Shown piece by piece: positions 43,705 through 54,967 of a stretch of DNA of 64,000 bases (positions are counted from its first letter, which is position 1; every line of letters begins with the position of its first letter). The stretch spans positions 124,001 to 188,000 of the forward strand of contig NZ_QPNC01000008.1 in assembly GCF_003386285.1 (NCBI RefSeq), given 5' to 3'. The translations under genes and the position numbers were made by a program. The stretch is from Nocardiopsis sp. FIRDI 009. GTDB taxonomy: Bacteria; Actinomycetota; Actinomycetes; Streptosporangiales; Streptosporangiaceae. The notes beneath the pieces were generated by a model. The model was not told where the DNA came from, made no database searches, and was given only the letters and a program-made list of their open reading frames with translations.

Positions 43705-43722
43705 GTGGGTCAGCTCCGCGCC

Positions 43723-46662
43723 CTAGTCGCGGGGCTTCTCCTGCATCTCATAGGTCTCGATGACGTCCTCGACCCGGATGTCGTTGTAGCCGATGCCGAT
43801 ACCGCACTCGAAGCCCTCGCGGACCTCGGTCGCGTCGTCCTTGAACCGGCGCAGCGACTCCACGGTGAGGTTGTCGGAGACGACCACCCCGTCGCGGATG
43901 AGCCGTGCCTTGGCGTTGCGGCGGATGAGACCGTCGCGGACGATCGCACCGGCGATGTTGCCGATCTTCGGCACCTTGAAGACCTCGCGGATCTCGGCGC
44001 TGCCGAGCTGGACCTCCTCGTAGACCGGCTTGAGGAGACCCTTGACCGCGGCCTCGATCTCGTCGATGGCCTGGTAGATCACCGAGTAGTACCGGATGTC
44101 GACGCCCATGCGGTCGGCGAGCTGGCTGTTCTTGCCCTCGGGCCGAACGTTGAAGCCGACGATGATCGCGTCCGCGGAGGCCGCCAGGTTGATGTCGTTC
44201 TGCGTGATCGCACCGACACCGCGCCCGATGACCCGGATGCTCACCTCGTCGCCACCGGCGTCGATCTTGAGCAGCGACTCCTCCAGCGCCTCGACCGAAC
44301 CGGACATGTCACCCTTGATGAGGAGGAGCAGCTCGGAGCGCTCGCCCTCCTTGAGGTGGTCCTGCCAGGTGTCGAGGGTGACCCGGCGGGCCGAACGCGC
44401 CTGCTGGGCGAAGCGCTCGCGCGCCTCGCGCTGCTGGGCGATCTGCCGCGCCACCCGGTCGTCCTTGACGACCAGGAAGCTGTCACCGGCGCTGGGCACG
44501 TTGGTCAGACCCAGCACCTGCACCGGACGGGACGGCTCGGCGCTCTCCACGTTCTGGCCGTGCTCGTCGAGCATGGCCCGGACGCGGCCGTAGGCGTCAC
44601 CGCACACGATCGAGTCACCGACGTGCAGCGTGCCGCGCTGGACCAGCACCGTGGCCATCGAACCGCGGCCGCGGTCCAGGTAGGCCTCGATGGCCAGGCC
44701 CTGCGCGTCCATGTCCGGGTTGGCCTGCAGGTCCAGGGCCGCGTCGGAGGTCAGGATGATGGCCTCCAGCAGGGCGTCGATGTTCTCGCCCTTGAGGGCG
44801 GAGATGTCGACGAACTGGACGTCACCGCCGTACTCCTCGGCGACCAGGCCGTACTCGGTCAGCTGCGCGCGGACCCGCTGCGGGTCGGCGCCCTCGACGT
44901 CGATCTTGTTGACCGCGACGACGATCGGCACGTCGGCCGCCTTGGCGTGGTCGATGGCCTCGGCCGTCTGCGGCTTGACGCCGTCGTCGGCGGCCACGAC
45001 CAGCACCGCGATGTCGGTGACCTTGGCACCGCGGGCACGCATGGCGGTGAACGCCTCGTGACCGGGGGTGTCGATGAAGGTGATCTTGCGATCCTCCTCG
45101 TCGACGACCGTGGAGACCTGGTAGGCGCCGATGTGCTGGGTGATGCCGCCGGCCTCGCCGCTGACGACGTTGCTCTTGCGGACCGTGTCCAGCAGCTTGG
45201 TCTTACCGTGGTCGACGTGACCCATGACGGTGACCACCGGCGGCCGGGGCCGCAGGTCGGCGTCGGTGCCGGCGTCCTCTCCGTACTCGATGGAGAAGGA
45301 CTCCAGCAGCTCGCGGTCCTCGTCCTCGGGACTGACGACCTGAACCTTGTACTTCAGCTCCTCGCCGAGCAGCTGAAGGGTCTCGTCCGGCAGCGACTGG
45401 GTCGCGGTGACCATCTCGCCCAGGTGCATCATGACCTGGACCAGCGACGCCGGGTTGACGTCGATCTTGTCACCGAAGTCCGACAGCGAGGCGCCGCGGG
45501 ACAGGCGGATGACCTGGCCGTTGCCGCTCGGGATCTTGACGCCGCCGAACGACGGGGCCTGGAGGTCGTTGAACTCCTGACGCCGCTGCTTCTTGGACTT
45601 GCGGGCACGCCCGGGACGACCGCCGGGACGCCCGAAGGCACCCGCCGTGCCGCCGCGACCGCGACCGCCGCCGCCGGGACGGCCACCGAAGCCGCCCGGA
45701 CGGCCGCCGCCGCCACCGGGGCGCGGACCCGCGCCCGCGGGGGCTCCCCCGCGACCACGGCCACCGCCGCCGGGACGACCGCCGCCGCCACCGCCGCGAC
45801 CGCCGCCACCGGGCGGGGTCGGACGGGACGCGGGCATGTTCATCGGGCTGGGGCGCGGACCACCGGGACGCGGGCCCGGACGCGGAGCGCCGCCGCCCGG
45901 ACGCGGAGCGCCTGCGGCACCGCCCGGACGCGGGGCGCGCTGGTCGCCGCCGCCCTGCGGACCACCCGGACGCGGACCGGGACGCGGGCCCGGACGCGGA
46001 GCGCCGCCGCCCGGACGCGGGGCGCGCTGGTCGCCGCCGCCCTGCGGACCACCCGGACGCGGACCGGGACGCGGGCCCGGACGCGGAGCGTTGCCGCCCG
46101 GACGCGGAGCGGCGGGCTTGGCGCCCATGCCGGACGCGTTGGACGCGAACGGGTTGTTACCGGGGCGCGGGCCGGCCGGACGCGGGCCGGCCGGACGCGG
46201 ACCGCGGCCACCCTCGGGACGGCCGCCGCGCTCACCGCGCTGCGGGCGCTCGCCACGCTGCGGGCTGGGCTTGGGCGCGCCACCGGGACGCGGGGCCTCG
46301 CCACGGGGACCCTTCGGACCCGGCTTGGGCGCGGGACCCGGCTTGGGCGCCTCGCCCTGCGGGCCGGGCTTGGCCGCCGGACGCGGACCCGGCTTGGGCG
46401 CGGGACCCGGCTTGGGGGCCGCCGCGCGCGCGGAACCCTCGGACGCGGCGGGACGCGGACCCGGCTTCGGAGCCGATCCGCTCTTCTTGTTGCCGCCCTC
46501 GGATCCGTTGTTGAAAGCTTCCTGTAGGCGTCGAACGACGGGCGCCTCTATCGTCGAGGACGCCGAACGAACGAATTCGCCCATCTCGTTGAGCTTGGCC
46601 AGGACAGCCTTGCTCTCTACACCGAACTCCTTGGCGAGTTCGTACACCCGGACCTTCGCCAC
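43723..46662 (-). CDS. infB: Translation initiation factor IF-2
   Basis: A 979-residue GTPase that delivers initiator tRNA. The N-terminal IF2N domain ([20 protein letters not shown]) is followed by about 300 residues of Gly/Pro/Arg-rich linker, then the G domain ([48 protein letters not shown]), domain II and the IF2 C-terminal domains. GTG 46662 follows AAGGAG. The linker, typical of actinomycete IF-2, contains an exact 83-bp repeat in DNA (see 45921). It is the fourth gene of the rimP-nusA-ylxR-infB block. Confidence 0.97.
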   Translation of the reverse strand: MAKVRVYELAKEFGVESKAVLAKLNEMGEFVRSASSTIEAPVVRRLQEAFNNGSEGGNKKSGSAPKPGPRPAASEGSARAAAPKPGPAPKPGPRPAAKPGPQGEAPKPGPAPKPGPKGPRGEAPRPGGAPKPSPQRGERPQRGERGGRPEGGRGPRPAGPRPAGPRPGNNPFASNASGMGAKPAAPRPGGNAPRPGPRPGPRPGGPQGGGDQRAPRPGGGAPRPGPRPGPRPGGPQGGGDQRAPRPGGAAGAPRPGGGAPRPGPRPGGPRPSPMNMPASRPTPPGGGGRGGGGGGRPGGGGRGRGGAPAGAGPRPGGGGGRPGGFGGRPGGGGRGRGGTAGAFGRPGGRPGRARKSKKQRRQEFNDLQAPSFGGVKIPSGNGQVIRLSRGASLSDFGDKIDVNPASLVQVMMHLGEMVTATQSLPDETLQLLGEELKYKVQVVSPEDEDRELLESFSIEYGEDAGTDADLRPRPPVVTVMGHVDHGKTKLLDTVRKSNVVSGEAGGITQHIGAYQVSTVVDEEDRKITFIDTPGHEAFTAMRARGAKVTDIAVLVVAADDGVKPQTAEAIDHAKAADVPIVVAVNKIDVEGADPQRVRAQLTEYGLVAEEYGGDVQFVDISALKGENIDALLEAIILTSDAALDLQANPDMDAQGLAIEAYLDRGRGSMATVLVQRGTLHVGDSIVCGDAYGRVRAMLDEHGQNVESAEPSRPVQVLGLTNVPSAGDSFLVVKDDRVARQIAQQREARERFAQQARSARRVTLDTWQDHLKEGERSELLLLIKGDMSGSVEALEESLLKIDAGGDEVSIRVIGRGVGAITQNDINLAASADAIIVGFNVRPEGKNSQLADRMGVDIRYYSVIYQAIDEIEAAVKGLLKPVYEEVQLGSAEIREVFKVPKIGNIAGAIVRDGLIRRNAKARLIRDGVVVSDNLTVESLRRFKDDATEVREGFECGIGIGYNDIRVEDVIETYEMQEKPRD
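45921..46090. repeat. 83-bp exact direct repeat in the infB linker
   Basis: Bases 45921-46003 recur without change at 46008-46090, four bases apart (87-bp period, 29 codons). The encoded unit has the pattern [20 protein letters not shown]. Slippage could change linker length between strains. Confidence 0.85.
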
Positions 46663-46874
46663 TACTCTCCTTCAGCTTCGGTCCGGGACATGGGCACGTG
46701 CCGGACCGTCGTTAGCTTGAGTTACTCATCGCTGCGTACTCATCAGGCGCTCATCGCAATCTCGACCTGCTTCCTCATCGCTACACAACAATGGGCCGGT
46801 TCTGCGTGCCGACACAGCACCGCACGCCGACCACGGTCACTACAACACCGTCGGTCGGCTCAGACATTCCAACC

Positions 46875-47186
46875 CTAACCGGAATACCCCCCGGATCCGC
46901 CACTCGGGGTGGCGCCGATCAACGCCTCCACACGTGAGAGGTCCCACCCGGTGGAGCCCCCTCCGTCGCGGCTCCGGAAGGCGCGCGCCCACACCCTGCG
47001 ACGTACGGCGAGCTCGAGGCATCGCCGCTCGTCGTGCAGGTAGGCACCGCGCCCGGGACGTCGACCCCGGGTGTCGGGCGTGATGACCGTGCCCTCGGCC
47101 ACCAGCCGCACGAGGTCGGACTGGACTGCCCGTGACCGGCACCCCACGCACGTGCGCACGGGTCGGTCAAGACCGCCTTCTTCCAC
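46875..47186 (-). CDS. ylxR: YlxR family RNA-binding protein (DUF448)
   Basis: A 103-residue protein. The family mark is [20 protein letters not shown] with two Cys three apart, then [20 protein letters not shown]. YlxR proteins bind RNA and, in some bacteria, the RNase P RNA. GTG 47186 is chosen to give the usual short N-terminus; there is no clear ribosome binding site, so coupling to nusA (31 bp upstream) is likely. The gap before infB is longer (212 bp) and holds four CTCATC repeats. Confidence 0.9.
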   Translation of the reverse strand: MEEGGLDRPVRTCVGCRSRAVQSDLVRLVAEGTVITPDTRGRRPGRGAYLHDERRCLELAVRRRVWARAFRSRDGGGSTGWDLSRVEALIGATPSGGSGGYSG

Positions 47187-47217
47187 CCTATCGCGTCGGG
47201 ACACGGGCGCGACCCGA

Positions 47218-48231
47218 TTATTCGCCCGCGGCGGCGCCGTCGGCGTCCGCCCCGGCTCCGTCGGCGGGCTCGGCGTCGGATCGGATGTCGATGCGCCACC
47301 CGGTGAGTCGGGCCGCCAACCGGGCGTTCTGCCCCTCCTTGCCGATCGCCAGGGACTGCTGGTAGTCGGGCACCACGACACGCGCGACCCGGGCCGCCAT
47401 GTCGAGGATCTCCACCGAGTTCACCCGGGCGGGCGACAGGGCGTTGGCCACGAAGACGGCCGGATCGTCGGAGTAGTCGACGATGTCGATCTTCTCTCCG
47501 TGCAGCTCGGCCATGACGTTGCGGACGCGGCTGCCGAGCGGGCCGATGCAGGCGCCCTTGGCGTTGACGCCGCCGCGGTTGGAGCGCACGGCCATCTTGG
47601 TCCGGTGTCCGGCCTCACGGGCGATCGAGGCGATCTCCACGGTGCCGTCGGCGATCTCGGGCACCTCCAGCTCGAAGAGCTTGCGGACCAGGTTCGGGTG
47701 GGTCCGCGAGAGGGTGACCGAGGGACCGCGGTGGCCCTTGCGGACCTGCACCACATAGGCGCGCAGGCGCTCGCCGTGGGTGTAGGTCTCCGTCGGCACC
47801 TGCTCCTGCGGAGGCAGGATGGCCTCGATCTTGCCGAGGTCCACCAGCACGTTCCTGGGGTCCTTGCCCTGCTGGATGATGCCGGAGACGATGTCGTGCT
47901 CGCGCCCGGCGAACTCGCCCAGGGTGAGCTCGTCCTCGGCGTCGCGCAGGCGCTGGAGGATGACCTGCTTGGCGGTGGAGGTCGCGATCCGACCGAACCC
48001 GGTGGGGGTGCCGTCGTACTCGCCGACGACCTCGCCCTCCTCGTCGAGCTCGGCCACCCACACGGTCACGTGACCGGTGGAGCGGTTCAGCTCGACCCGG
48101 GCGCGCTTGTCGGCGCCCTCCTCGCGGTGGTAGGCGATCAGCAGGGCGTCCTCGATGGCCTTGGCGACCAGCTCGACCGCGATGTCCTTCTCGCGCTCCA
48201 GGCTGCGCAGGACACTCATGTCAATATCCAC
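47218..48231 (-). CDS. nusA: Transcription termination/antitermination protein NusA
   Basis: A 337-residue RNA polymerase-bound factor. Domains: N-terminal (residues ~1-125, [20 protein letters not shown]), S1 ([20 protein letters not shown]), KH1 ([20 protein letters not shown]) and KH2 ([20 protein letters not shown]). The short acidic tail replaces the acidic repeats of longer NusA forms, as is usual in actinomycetes. It lies 12 bp after rimP. Confidence 0.97.
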   Translation of the reverse strand: MDIDMSVLRSLEREKDIAVELVAKAIEDALLIAYHREEGADKRARVELNRSTGHVTVWVAELDEEGEVVGEYDGTPTGFGRIATSTAKQVILQRLRDAEDELTLGEFAGREHDIVSGIIQQGKDPRNVLVDLGKIEAILPPQEQVPTETYTHGERLRAYVVQVRKGHRGPSVTLSRTHPNLVRKLFELEVPEIADGTVEIASIAREAGHRTKMAVRSNRGGVNAKGACIGPLGSRVRNVMAELHGEKIDIVDYSDDPAVFVANALSPARVNSVEILDMAARVARVVVPDYQQSLAIGKEGQNARLAARLTGWRIDIRSDAEPADGAGADADGAAAGE

Positions 48232-48243
48232 GGGGCTCCCCCT

Positions 48244-48726
48244 CTAGTCCGCCGCGTCGGCGTCGGCGTCGCGACGGAATTCCACCTGCACCTTGCCCTT
48301 GGCCAGTTCGGCGTGGGCGAAGGTCCGGGGCTGACCCTTGACGTCCAGGGTGACCCCCCGGTCGTCGGCGTCGGTGACACGGCCGGTGACCTGGCCGCCC
48401 TCGGCGAGGGTGGCCTTCACCAGCCGGCCGCGGGAGCGGCGCCAGTGGCGGGGCTGTGTCAGGGGCCGGTCCACGCCGGGAGAGGTGACCTCCAGGACGT
48501 AGGGAAGCTCACCCATGACGTCGGAGGCGTCCAGGGCGTCGTTGACGTCCTGCGAGACCTCGCCCACCGTGTCCAGGTCGACCCCGTCGTCGGAGTCCAC
48601 GACCACGCGCAGCACCCGGCGCTTTCCCGCCGGTGTCAGATCGACGGCCTCCAGGTCCAGTCCGGCCTTGGCCAGTACCGGCTCCAGCAGCTCGGCGATG
48701 CGCTCCAGACGCGCCTGCGCTCCCAT
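48244..48726 (-). CDS. rimP: Ribosome maturation factor RimP
   Basis: A 160-residue 30S assembly factor. [40 protein letters not shown] and [20 protein letters not shown] are diagnostic. The ATG at 48726 is ten bases after GGAGGGG. It begins the minus-strand rimP-nusA-ylxR-infB unit, whose promoter should lie in 48727-48940. Confidence 0.95.
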   Translation of the reverse strand: MGAQARLERIAELLEPVLAKAGLDLEAVDLTPAGKRRVLRVVVDSDDGVDLDTVGEVSQDVNDALDASDVMGELPYVLEVTSPGVDRPLTQPRHWRRSRGRLVKATLAEGGQVTGRVTDADDRGVTLDVKGQPRTFAHAELAKGKVQVEFRRDADADAAD

Positions 48727-48961
48727 GTGGTGTCTGCCCCTCCAACAACGGCGAAATCCCGCCCGCTCGGCCCGTGGCCGTTGTACCGGGGCGGTCCAGC
48801 TCTGTACGTAGTCTGCGACATATCCCGCGCGTCGCGACGCGACGGCGGTCGTGCTGCAAGGGTATCCACTCCCGGGCACGTTCCAGGTCGCCGATGGTGG
48901 ACGGGGCGCGTCGAAACGCGCGTGGACCGTGGAAAGATGGGGCGCGATGAGAGGAGGGCGC

Positions 48962-49459
48962 GTGGGCCCGAGCAGCGTCAGCCGCCGTACGGCGCTGGGT
49001 GTGGCGTTGGCCGTGGGGGTGGCCGGATGCGGCCGTACCGAGTGGTACCCGTCCGACGTGACCCCGGAGGAGTACGTGCTGCGCGCGATGATCCGGGAGA
49101 AGGAACGGACGGTGGCGCGCTACGAGGCGGCGCTGGCCGACGGCGCCGGCCCGGAGGAGCTGCTCACACGCATCCTGGAGCACCACCTGTCCCACATCGA
49201 CGCGCTCACCGAGGCCCTGCCGGAGAGCCCAGCGGCCGGGGACCCGCAGACCCCCCTCGCGGAGATCCCCGCCCCGGACGCGGTGCTGGACACGGCCGAG
49301 CTGAGCGCCCTGGAGTCGGCGGCGGCCAGCGCGCGCGTCGACCGGGCCCTGGCCGTCGCCGATCCGGGGCTGGCGCAGCTGATCAGCGGGATCGGCGCGT
49401 GCGAGGCCGGGCACGCGCACCTTCTGGACCGGGCGGACGGAGAGGACGGGCGCGGGTGA
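48962..49459 (+). CDS. Exported DUF4439-neighbour protein with Tat/lipoprotein signal
   Basis: A 165-residue protein. The N-terminus [20 protein letters not shown] combines twin arginines with a lipobox (V-A-G-C), so it is probably a Tat-exported lipoprotein. The mature part is helical ([20 protein letters not shown] and [20 protein letters not shown]), with Glu/His patterns reminiscent of ferritin-like bundles. GTG 48962 is used because GAGGAGG is five bases upstream. It overlaps the next gene by four bases (GTGA) and is divergent from rimP; both genes are found at this place in other actinomycetes. Confidence 0.75.
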   Translation: MGPSSVSRRTALGVALAVGVAGCGRTEWYPSDVTPEEYVLRAMIREKERTVARYEAALADGAGPEELLTRILEHHLSHIDALTEALPESPAAGDPQTPLAEIPAPDAVLDTAELSALESAAASARVDRALAVADPGLAQLISGIGACEAGHAHLLDRADGEDGRG

Positions 49460-49881
49460 GCGAGACGACGGACGTCGCCGGGGCGCTGGCCGAGGCGCTC
49501 GGCGCCGAGCACGCCGCCGTGTACGGGTACGAGTACCTGCGCGGGGTCGCCGGGGACCAGGGGCGTCGCGACGCCGCCGGAGAGTACTCCCACCTGCACA
49601 AGGCGCTGCGCGACACACTGCACGAGGCCGCCGTGGAGCGGGGCGTGGGGCCCGAGCCCGCCCGGGCGTCGTACCCCCTGCCGGCCGGGCGGGACGCCGC
49701 GGACCTCGACGCGTACGCGGTGGGGTTGGAGGAGACCACGGCCCGGGCGTACGTCTGGCTGACCGCCGCCGAGGACCCCGCGCTGCGCTCGACCGCGGCC
49801 CGCGCGCTCCAGGAGGCCACCGTGCGCGCCCTGGTGTGGGGCGGCGGACTCGACCCCCTGCCGGGCTTCGAGGAGGCCTGA
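49456..49881 (+). CDS. Ferritin-like DUF4439 protein
   Basis: A 141-residue helical protein. ALGAEHAAVYGYEYLRGVAG, RDAAGEYSHLHKALRDTLHE and VGLEETTARAYVWLTAAEDP are the DUF4439 ferritin-like pattern (E-H-A-x-Y-G-Y and E-E-x-x-A). It may bind a di-metal site, but this is not established. Start overlaps the previous stop. The two genes probably form one unit whose exported and cytosolic products work together. Confidence 0.85.
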   Translation: MSETTDVAGALAEALGAEHAAVYGYEYLRGVAGDQGRRDAAGEYSHLHKALRDTLHEAAVERGVGPEPARASYPLPAGRDAADLDAYAVGLEETTARAYVWLTAAEDPALRSTAARALQEATVRALVWGGGLDPLPGFEEA

Positions 49882-49893
49882 CGCCGCGGGGCG

Positions 49894-50013
49894 TCAGGCC
49901 CCGCAGGTCGGCGTCGCGCGGTCGAGGGCGCCCCGGGCGTCGGAACGTCCGGGGCGCCCTCGGGGTCGCTCGGATGCGGGCTCAGGCCCCGCAGGCCGCC
50001 GTCGCGCGGTCGA
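49894..50013. repeat. Imperfect duplication of the proS 3' end
   Basis: The last 32 bases of proS including its stop (49982-50013) recur at 49894-49925 with two mismatches. The copies flank the terminator stem. The 88-bp offset suggests a small tandem duplication that has since decayed. Confidence 0.7.
49924..49961. terminator. Stem-loop between convergent DUF4439 and proS genes
   Basis: GAGGGCGCCCCGG (49924-49936) pairs exactly with CCGGGGCGCCCTC (49949-49961) around a 12-base loop. It can end transcripts arriving from both sides. Confidence 0.7.
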
Positions 50014-51730
50014 CGATCTCGGCCAGGGCGACCTCCTCGCGGTCACCGGTCGCGCGGTCGCGCAGCTCGACCAGCCCGTCCTTGAGGCCGCGGCCGACGA
50101 TGACGGCGGTCGGGACGCCCAGCAGCTCGGCGTCGGTGAACTTCACGCCCGGCGAGACACCCCTGCGGTCGTCGACCAGGACGCGCAGGCCCCGGGCCTG
50201 GAGCTCCGCGCCGATCCGCAGCGCCTCCTCGATCTGCTCGCCCTTGCCGGTGCCGACCACGTGCACGTCGGCCGGGGCGACCTCGCGCGGCCACACGATG
50301 CCCTTGTCGTCGTGGGACTGCTCCACGATCGAGGCGACCGCGCGGGAGACGCCGATGCCGTAGGAGCCCATGGTGACCCGCTTGGGCTTGCCGTCCGCGC
50401 CCAGCGCGTCCACGCCGAAGGCGTCGGTGTACTTGCGGCCGAGCTGGAAGATGTGGCCGATCTCGATGCCGCGCGCCGTGTAGAGCGTGCCCTGACCGTC
50501 GGGCGAGGGGTCGCCGTCGCGCACCTCGGCGACGTCGATCGTGCCGTCCGGGGTGAAGTCGCGTCCGGCGACCAGGTCCACCACGTGGTGGTCGGCCTTG
50601 TCCGCTCCGGTCACCCAGGAGGTGCCGGTCACCACGCGCGGGTCGACCAGGTAGCGGATCTTGTTGTCGAGCAGCGCGCGCGGACCGATGTAGCCCTTGA
50701 CGAGGAACGGGTTGGCGGCGAAGTCGGCCTCGTCGAGGAGGGCGACCTCGGCGGGCTCCAGGGCCGCCTCCAGGCGCTTGAGGTCGACCTCGCGGTCGCC
50801 GGGCAGGCCGATGCCGAGCAGCTCCCACTCGTCGGCGCCGGGGGCGCGCGTCTTGACCAGGACGTTCTTCAGGGTGTCGGCCTCGGTGAAGTCCCGCCCC
50901 AGGTCGGCGGCGTTGAGGAAGTCCACCAGCGTCTGGATCGTCGCGGTGTCCGGGGTGTGGTGGACGCGGGCCTCGGGCAGCCCCTCGACCGGCCGCGCGG
51001 GCGGCGCGGGGGTGGTGACGGCCTCGACGTTGGCGGCGTAGGAGGAGTCCGTGCTGCGCACGAAGGTGTCCTCACCGGTCGGTGCGACGGCCAGGAACTC
51101 CTCGGAGGCCGAGCCGCCCATCGCGCCGGAGGTGGCCGAGACGATCACGTAGTCGAGGCCGAGGCGGTCGAAGATCCGGATGTAGGCGGCGCGGTGGGCG
51201 TCGTAGGAGGTCTGGAGCCCCTCGTCGTCGATGTCGAAGGAGTAGGAGTCCTTCATGTGGAACTCGCGGCCGCGCAGGACGCCCGCGCGGGGCCGGGCCT
51301 CGTCGCGGAACTTCTCCTGGATCTGGTACAGGATGACCGGGAAGTCCTTGTAGGAGGAGTACTCGCCCTTCACCAGGAGCGTGAACAGCTCCTCGTGGGT
51401 GGGGCCGAGCAGGTAGTCGGCGCCCTTGCGGTCCCGGAGGCGGAAGAGGGTGTCGCCGTACTCGGTCCAGCGTCCGGTCGCCTCGTAGTACTCCTTGGGG
51501 AGCAGGGCCGGGAGGAGGACCTCCTGGGCGCCGATGGCGTCCATCTCCTCCCGCACGATCCGGGACACGTTCTCCAGGACCATCTTGCCCAGGGGCAGCC
51601 ACGAGTAGACGCCGGGCGCGGCGCGGCGCACGAAACCGCCGCGCACGAGCAGCTTGTGGCTCGGCACCTCGGCGTCCGCCGGGTCCTCACGCAGGGTGCG
51701 CAGGAACAGGTTCGACATCCGCAGTAGCAC
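49982..51730 (-). CDS. proS: Prolyl-tRNA synthetase (bacterial type)
   Basis: A 582-residue class II synthetase. Motif 1 surrounds [20 protein letters not shown], motif 2 is [20 protein letters not shown], motif 3 is [20 protein letters not shown], and an editing (INS) domain lies between motifs 2 and 3 (residues ~225-405, [20 protein letters not shown]). The C-terminal anticodon-binding domain contains [23 protein letters not shown] 51730 follows GAGGAG and gives the usual [16 protein letters not shown] start. Confidence 0.96.
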   Translation of the reverse strand: MLLRMSNLFLRTLREDPADAEVPSHKLLVRGGFVRRAAPGVYSWLPLGKMVLENVSRIVREEMDAIGAQEVLLPALLPKEYYEATGRWTEYGDTLFRLRDRKGADYLLGPTHEELFTLLVKGEYSSYKDFPVILYQIQEKFRDEARPRAGVLRGREFHMKDSYSFDIDDEGLQTSYDAHRAAYIRIFDRLGLDYVIVSATSGAMGGSASEEFLAVAPTGEDTFVRSTDSSYAANVEAVTTPAPPARPVEGLPEARVHHTPDTATIQTLVDFLNAADLGRDFTEADTLKNVLVKTRAPGADEWELLGIGLPGDREVDLKRLEAALEPAEVALLDEADFAANPFLVKGYIGPRALLDNKIRYLVDPRVVTGTSWVTGADKADHHVVDLVAGRDFTPDGTIDVAEVRDGDPSPDGQGTLYTARGIEIGHIFQLGRKYTDAFGVDALGADGKPKRVTMGSYGIGVSRAVASIVEQSHDDKGIVWPREVAPADVHVVGTGKGEQIEEALRIGAELQARGLRVLVDDRRGVSPGVKFTDAELLGVPTAVIVGRGLKDGLVELRDRATGDREEVALAEIVDRATAACGA

Positions 51731-51889
51731 GGCCACTCCTCGTTGCTGGCGCCCGACGGCGCACGGTGGGGATTCCTGGAAACCCAGGCTAACGCCAGTG
51801 CCGACACGTTCGTGCGCCCTCACCGGGGGTAGGGCATCCGGCGCGGGAACGCGGCGGGCGGCCCGCGGCGGGAGAGCGAGGAGAGGCCC

Positions 51890-52750
51890 ATGCGCACCAG
51901 GACGATCGGCGACCGGACCGTGAGCGCGGTCGGGCTCGGCGCGATGCCGCTGTCCCTGGGCGACCGTCCGGCCAGGAAGCAGGCGGTCGCGACCGTCCAC
52001 GCGGCGCTGGACGCGGGGATCACGCTGATCGACACCGCCGACGCCTACCACCGCGACGCCACCGACCCCGGCCACAACGAACTGCTCGTCGCCGAGGCGC
52101 TGCGCGCCTACGGCCGGGACACCTCCGACGTCCTGGTGGCCACCAAGGGCGGCCACACCCGCGACGCGGAGGGCGGCTGGGGGCTCGACGGCCGCCCGGA
52201 GCACCTGCGGCGCGCCTGCGAGGAGTCGCTGCGGCGGCTCGGGGTGGAGCGCGTCGGCCTGTACCAGTTCCACCGGCCGGACCCGGCCGTCCCCTACGCC
52301 GAGTCCGTCGGCGCCCTGGCCGAACTCCTCGACGAGGGCAAGGTCGAGATGGTGGGGATCTCCAACGCCGACTCGGAGCAGATCCGCCTCGCGCAGGAGG
52401 TCCTGGGCGGACGGCTGGCGGCCGTGCGGAACGAGTTCTCCCTCGACTTCCGCTCCAGCGAGCCCGAACTGGAGCTGTGCGCCAAGTTGGGGATCGCCTT
52501 CCTGCCCTGGAGTCCCTTCGGCGGCGGTCCCCGGTACGGCGGGCTGGCGGACCGGCACCCGGTCCTGGAGGAGATCGGGGCGGTCCGGGGCGCCACCCCC
52601 TTCCAGGTGTGCCTGGCCTGGATGCTGGCGAAGTCGCCCGCGGTGATCCCGATCCCCGGCGCCTCCCGCCCGGAGAGCATCCGCAGGAGCGCGTTCGCCG
52701 CCGACCTGGAGCTGACCCCCGAGGAGTTCACGCGGATCGACGCCTCCTGA
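51890..52750 (+). CDS. Aldo/keto reductase
   Basis: A 286-residue NADPH-type oxidoreductase with a TIM barrel. The catalytic tetrad can be set as Asp in [12 protein letters not shown] (with Tyr five residues on), Lys in [10 protein letters not shown] and His in LYQFHRPDP. The cofactor end is [20 protein letters not shown]. Substrate unknown. GAGGCCC near the ATG is a moderate ribosome binding site. It is single and divergent from proS. Confidence 0.9.
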   Translation: MRTRTIGDRTVSAVGLGAMPLSLGDRPARKQAVATVHAALDAGITLIDTADAYHRDATDPGHNELLVAEALRAYGRDTSDVLVATKGGHTRDAEGGWGLDGRPEHLRRACEESLRRLGVERVGLYQFHRPDPAVPYAESVGALAELLDEGKVEMVGISNADSEQIRLAQEVLGGRLAAVRNEFSLDFRSSEPELELCAKLGIAFLPWSPFGGGPRYGGLADRHPVLEEIGAVRGATPFQVCLAWMLAKSPAVIPIPGASRPESIRRSAFAADLELTPEEFTRIDAS

Positions 52751-52803
52751 CGCCTCCGGCGATGGCCTAGCCTTGGGGCATCGGCGAACGGGGGCGGGGC
52801 GAC

Positions 52804-53655
52804 ATGGGCAGACGGAGCGCGCGCGAGGCGGACACGGCGCCGGAGGCGCCCGAGGCGTCCGGCGTCGAACTGCTCGCCGACGCCGACCGCCCCGACTCCT
52901 GGTTCCTGGTGGTCGAGGGCACCCCGCAGTCCCACGTGGACCTGACCGACCCCACCCACCTCGACTTCTCCTACGTCCGGCGGATCGCGCACGCCGTCGA
53001 CCTGGTGGCGCCCGAGGGGGAGCCGATCGACGCGCTGCACCTGGGGGCCGGCGCGCTCACGCTGGCCCGCTACGTCGCGCACACCCGGCCGGGGTCGCGC
53101 CAGCGTGCGGTCGACGTGGACGCCCCGCTGGTGGAGATGGTGCGCCGACGGCTGCCGTGGGACCGGCGCGCCCAGCTGCGCGTGGGCATCGGCGACGCGC
53201 GCGAGTGGATCGCCGCCCGGCACGACGCCAGCGCGGACCTGATCGTCAGCGACGTCTTCGCGGGCGCGCGGACCCCGGCCCGGCTGACGTCGGTGGAGTT
53301 CTACACCGAGGCGGCGCGGGTGCTGCGGCCCGGCGGCCTGCTCGTGGTGAACATCGGCGACGGCCACCGGCTCGACCACGCGCGCGCCCAGGTCGCCACG
53401 GCCCGCGCGGTCCTGCCGCACGTGGTGCTGACCGCCGAGCCGGGCGTCCTGCGCGGGCGCAGGTTCGGCAACCTCGTCCTGGTGGCGGGGCACCGGCCGC
53501 CGCCCGCCGACGACCTGGGCCGCCGCGCGCACCGCGACCCCGAGATGGCGCGTCTGCTGGCGGGCGGGGACCTCGACCGGTTCGCGTCGGGTCGGGCGCC
53601 GGTGCGCGACGCCGACGCGGTGGACTCCCCCGCTCCCCCCGACGGGGTCTTCTGA
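52804..53655 (+). CDS. Spermidine-synthase-like methyltransferase-fold protein
   Basis: A 283-residue protein with the spermidine synthase Rossmann fold: [20 protein letters not shown] is the nucleotide-loop strand, IGDARE(W) and [20 protein letters not shown] contain the conserved acidic positions, and [20 protein letters not shown] follows. Standalone actinomycete proteins of this kind lack proof of polyamine synthesis. The gate-keeping Asp-Tyr residues of true SpeE are not clear, so I leave the function open. Confidence 0.8.
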   Translation: MGRRSAREADTAPEAPEASGVELLADADRPDSWFLVVEGTPQSHVDLTDPTHLDFSYVRRIAHAVDLVAPEGEPIDALHLGAGALTLARYVAHTRPGSRQRAVDVDAPLVEMVRRRLPWDRRAQLRVGIGDAREWIAARHDASADLIVSDVFAGARTPARLTSVEFYTEAARVLRPGGLLVVNIGDGHRLDHARAQVATARAVLPHVVLTAEPGVLRGRRFGNLVLVAGHRPPPADDLGRRAHRDPEMARLLAGGDLDRFASGRAPVRDADAVDSPAPPDGVF

Positions 53656-53664
53656 CCGGCGGCG

Positions 53665-53680
53665 TACTCCCCCGGGAGTA
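53665..53680 (+). promoter_or_regulatory. 16-bp inverted repeat before the kinase operon
   Basis: TACTCCC-CC-GGGAGTA, a perfect repeat about 70 bp before the kinase start. A related 16-mer precedes cydA (55713-55728), so it may be bound by the response regulator encoded here. A TACCGT -10-like hexamer lies at 53737-53742. Confidence 0.5.
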
Positions 53681-53749
53681 GGCGCGGCGCGCGGGAGCCC
53701 TCCCCGGGACGACGCGCGCCCCCGAGGAACGTCCCGTACCGTCGGTGAC

Positions 53750-54967
53750 GTGGCAGCACTACTCCCGCGCCCCACGCGCGCCGACGCCTGGATCGCCCTG
53801 GCCCTGCTGTTCCTGTCGCTCGGCAGCACCCTCGTGCTGGAACGGGACGCACCGGTGGCGACCGAGGCCTCGCGCGACGCCTGGCCGTGGGGGTACGCGC
53901 TCATCGTGGCCGGGTGCGCGCCCGTGTTCTGGCGGACCTCCCGCACCTGCGTCGGAACGGTCGTGTCGATCGTCGCCGCGAGCCTGTACTACCCGTTGGG
54001 CTTCCCCGACGGGATGGTGATGTTCGCCGCGGCGGTGATGCTGTACTCCGCGGTCCGGCTCGGGTACCGGATCTTCGGGTGGACTCTCGGGATCGGCCAG
54101 TTCGCCTCGATGAGCCTGTACGAGACGGCGGTGACCGGGACGGTGCGGCCGGAGGCGATCGGCCTGGTGGCGTGGGTCCTGGTCGTGCTGTGCTCGGCCG
54201 AGGTGACGCGTTGGCGGGCGGAGTACCAGCGCGCCGACGCCGAGCGCGCCGCCGAGGCCACGCGCACCCGGGAGGAGGAGCTGCTGCGGCGGGCCGCCGA
54301 CGAACGGCTGCGGCTGGCGCGTGACGTCCACGACACCGTCGCCCACAACATCTCCCTGATCAACGTGCAGGCCGGAACGGCGCTGTACCTCATGGAGAGC
54401 GAACCGGAGCGGGCCGCCGAGGCCCTGGCCACGATCAAGGCGACCAGCAAGGACACGCTCACCGAGCTGCGCGCCATGCTCGGCGTGCTGCGGTCGGCCG
54501 ACGAGGCCGCGCCCCGCTCCCCCGTCCGGGGGCTGGACCGCCTCGGGGAGCTGGTGGAGGGAGCCCGGCGGGCGGGGGTGAAGGTGCGGGTGGAGACGAC
54601 GGGGCGACCCCGGCGCCTGCCCGTGGGGACCGACACCGCCGCCTACCGCACCGTCCAGGAGGCCCTGACCAACGTGGTCCGCCACTCGGGCGCCGCCACC
54701 GCGACGGTGCGGATCGCCCACCGCGGCACGGCCCTGGACATCGAGGTCGCCGACGACGGGCACGGCACCGTCGGTCCCCCCGTCCCGGGCAACGGCATCA
54801 CCGGTATGGCGGAGCGGGCCGCCCTGCTCGGCGGCACGGTGGACGCGCGCCCCCTGGAGGGGGGAGGATTCCGGGTACGGGCGCACCTGCCGCTGGACGG
54901 CGGTGAGCGCCCCTCCGCCCCGGCCCCGGAGGAGGCCGCGACCGCCGACGGAACGGAGCGACCGTGA
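53750..54967 (+). CDS. Sensor histidine kinase (HisKA_3 type)
   Basis: A 405-residue membrane kinase. Five or six helices occupy residues ~15-145 (WIALALLFLSLGSTLVL, SIVAASLYYPLGFPDGMVMF), followed by a coiled coil, the phospho-His in LRLARDVHDTVAHNISLINV, and HATPase motifs AYRTVQEALTNVVRHSG and DGHGTVGPPVPGNGITGMAE. GTG 53750 is eight bases past TACCGT, so the mRNA may be nearly leaderless. Its stop overlaps the regulator's GTG. Confidence 0.9.
   Translation: MAALLPRPTRADAWIALALLFLSLGSTLVLERDAPVATEASRDAWPWGYALIVAGCAPVFWRTSRTCVGTVVSIVAASLYYPLGFPDGMVMFAAAVMLYSAVRLGYRIFGWTLGIGQFASMSLYETAVTGTVRPEAIGLVAWVLVVLCSAEVTRWRAEYQRADAERAAEATRTREEELLRRAADERLRLARDVHDTVAHNISLINVQAGTALYLMESEPERAAEALATIKATSKDTLTELRAMLGVLRSADEAAPRSPVRGLDRLGELVEGARRAGVKVRVETTGRPRRLPVGTDTAAYRTVQEALTNVVRHSGAATATVRIAHRGTALDIEVADDGHGTVGPPVPGNGITGMAERAALLGGTVDARPLEGGGFRVRAHLPLDGGERPSAPAPEEAATADGTERP

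Noticed and set aside
45593..46720. Pro-rich 375-residue frame antisense to the infB linker
   Set aside because: It is the reverse reading of the repetitive linker and has no ribosome binding site or domain.
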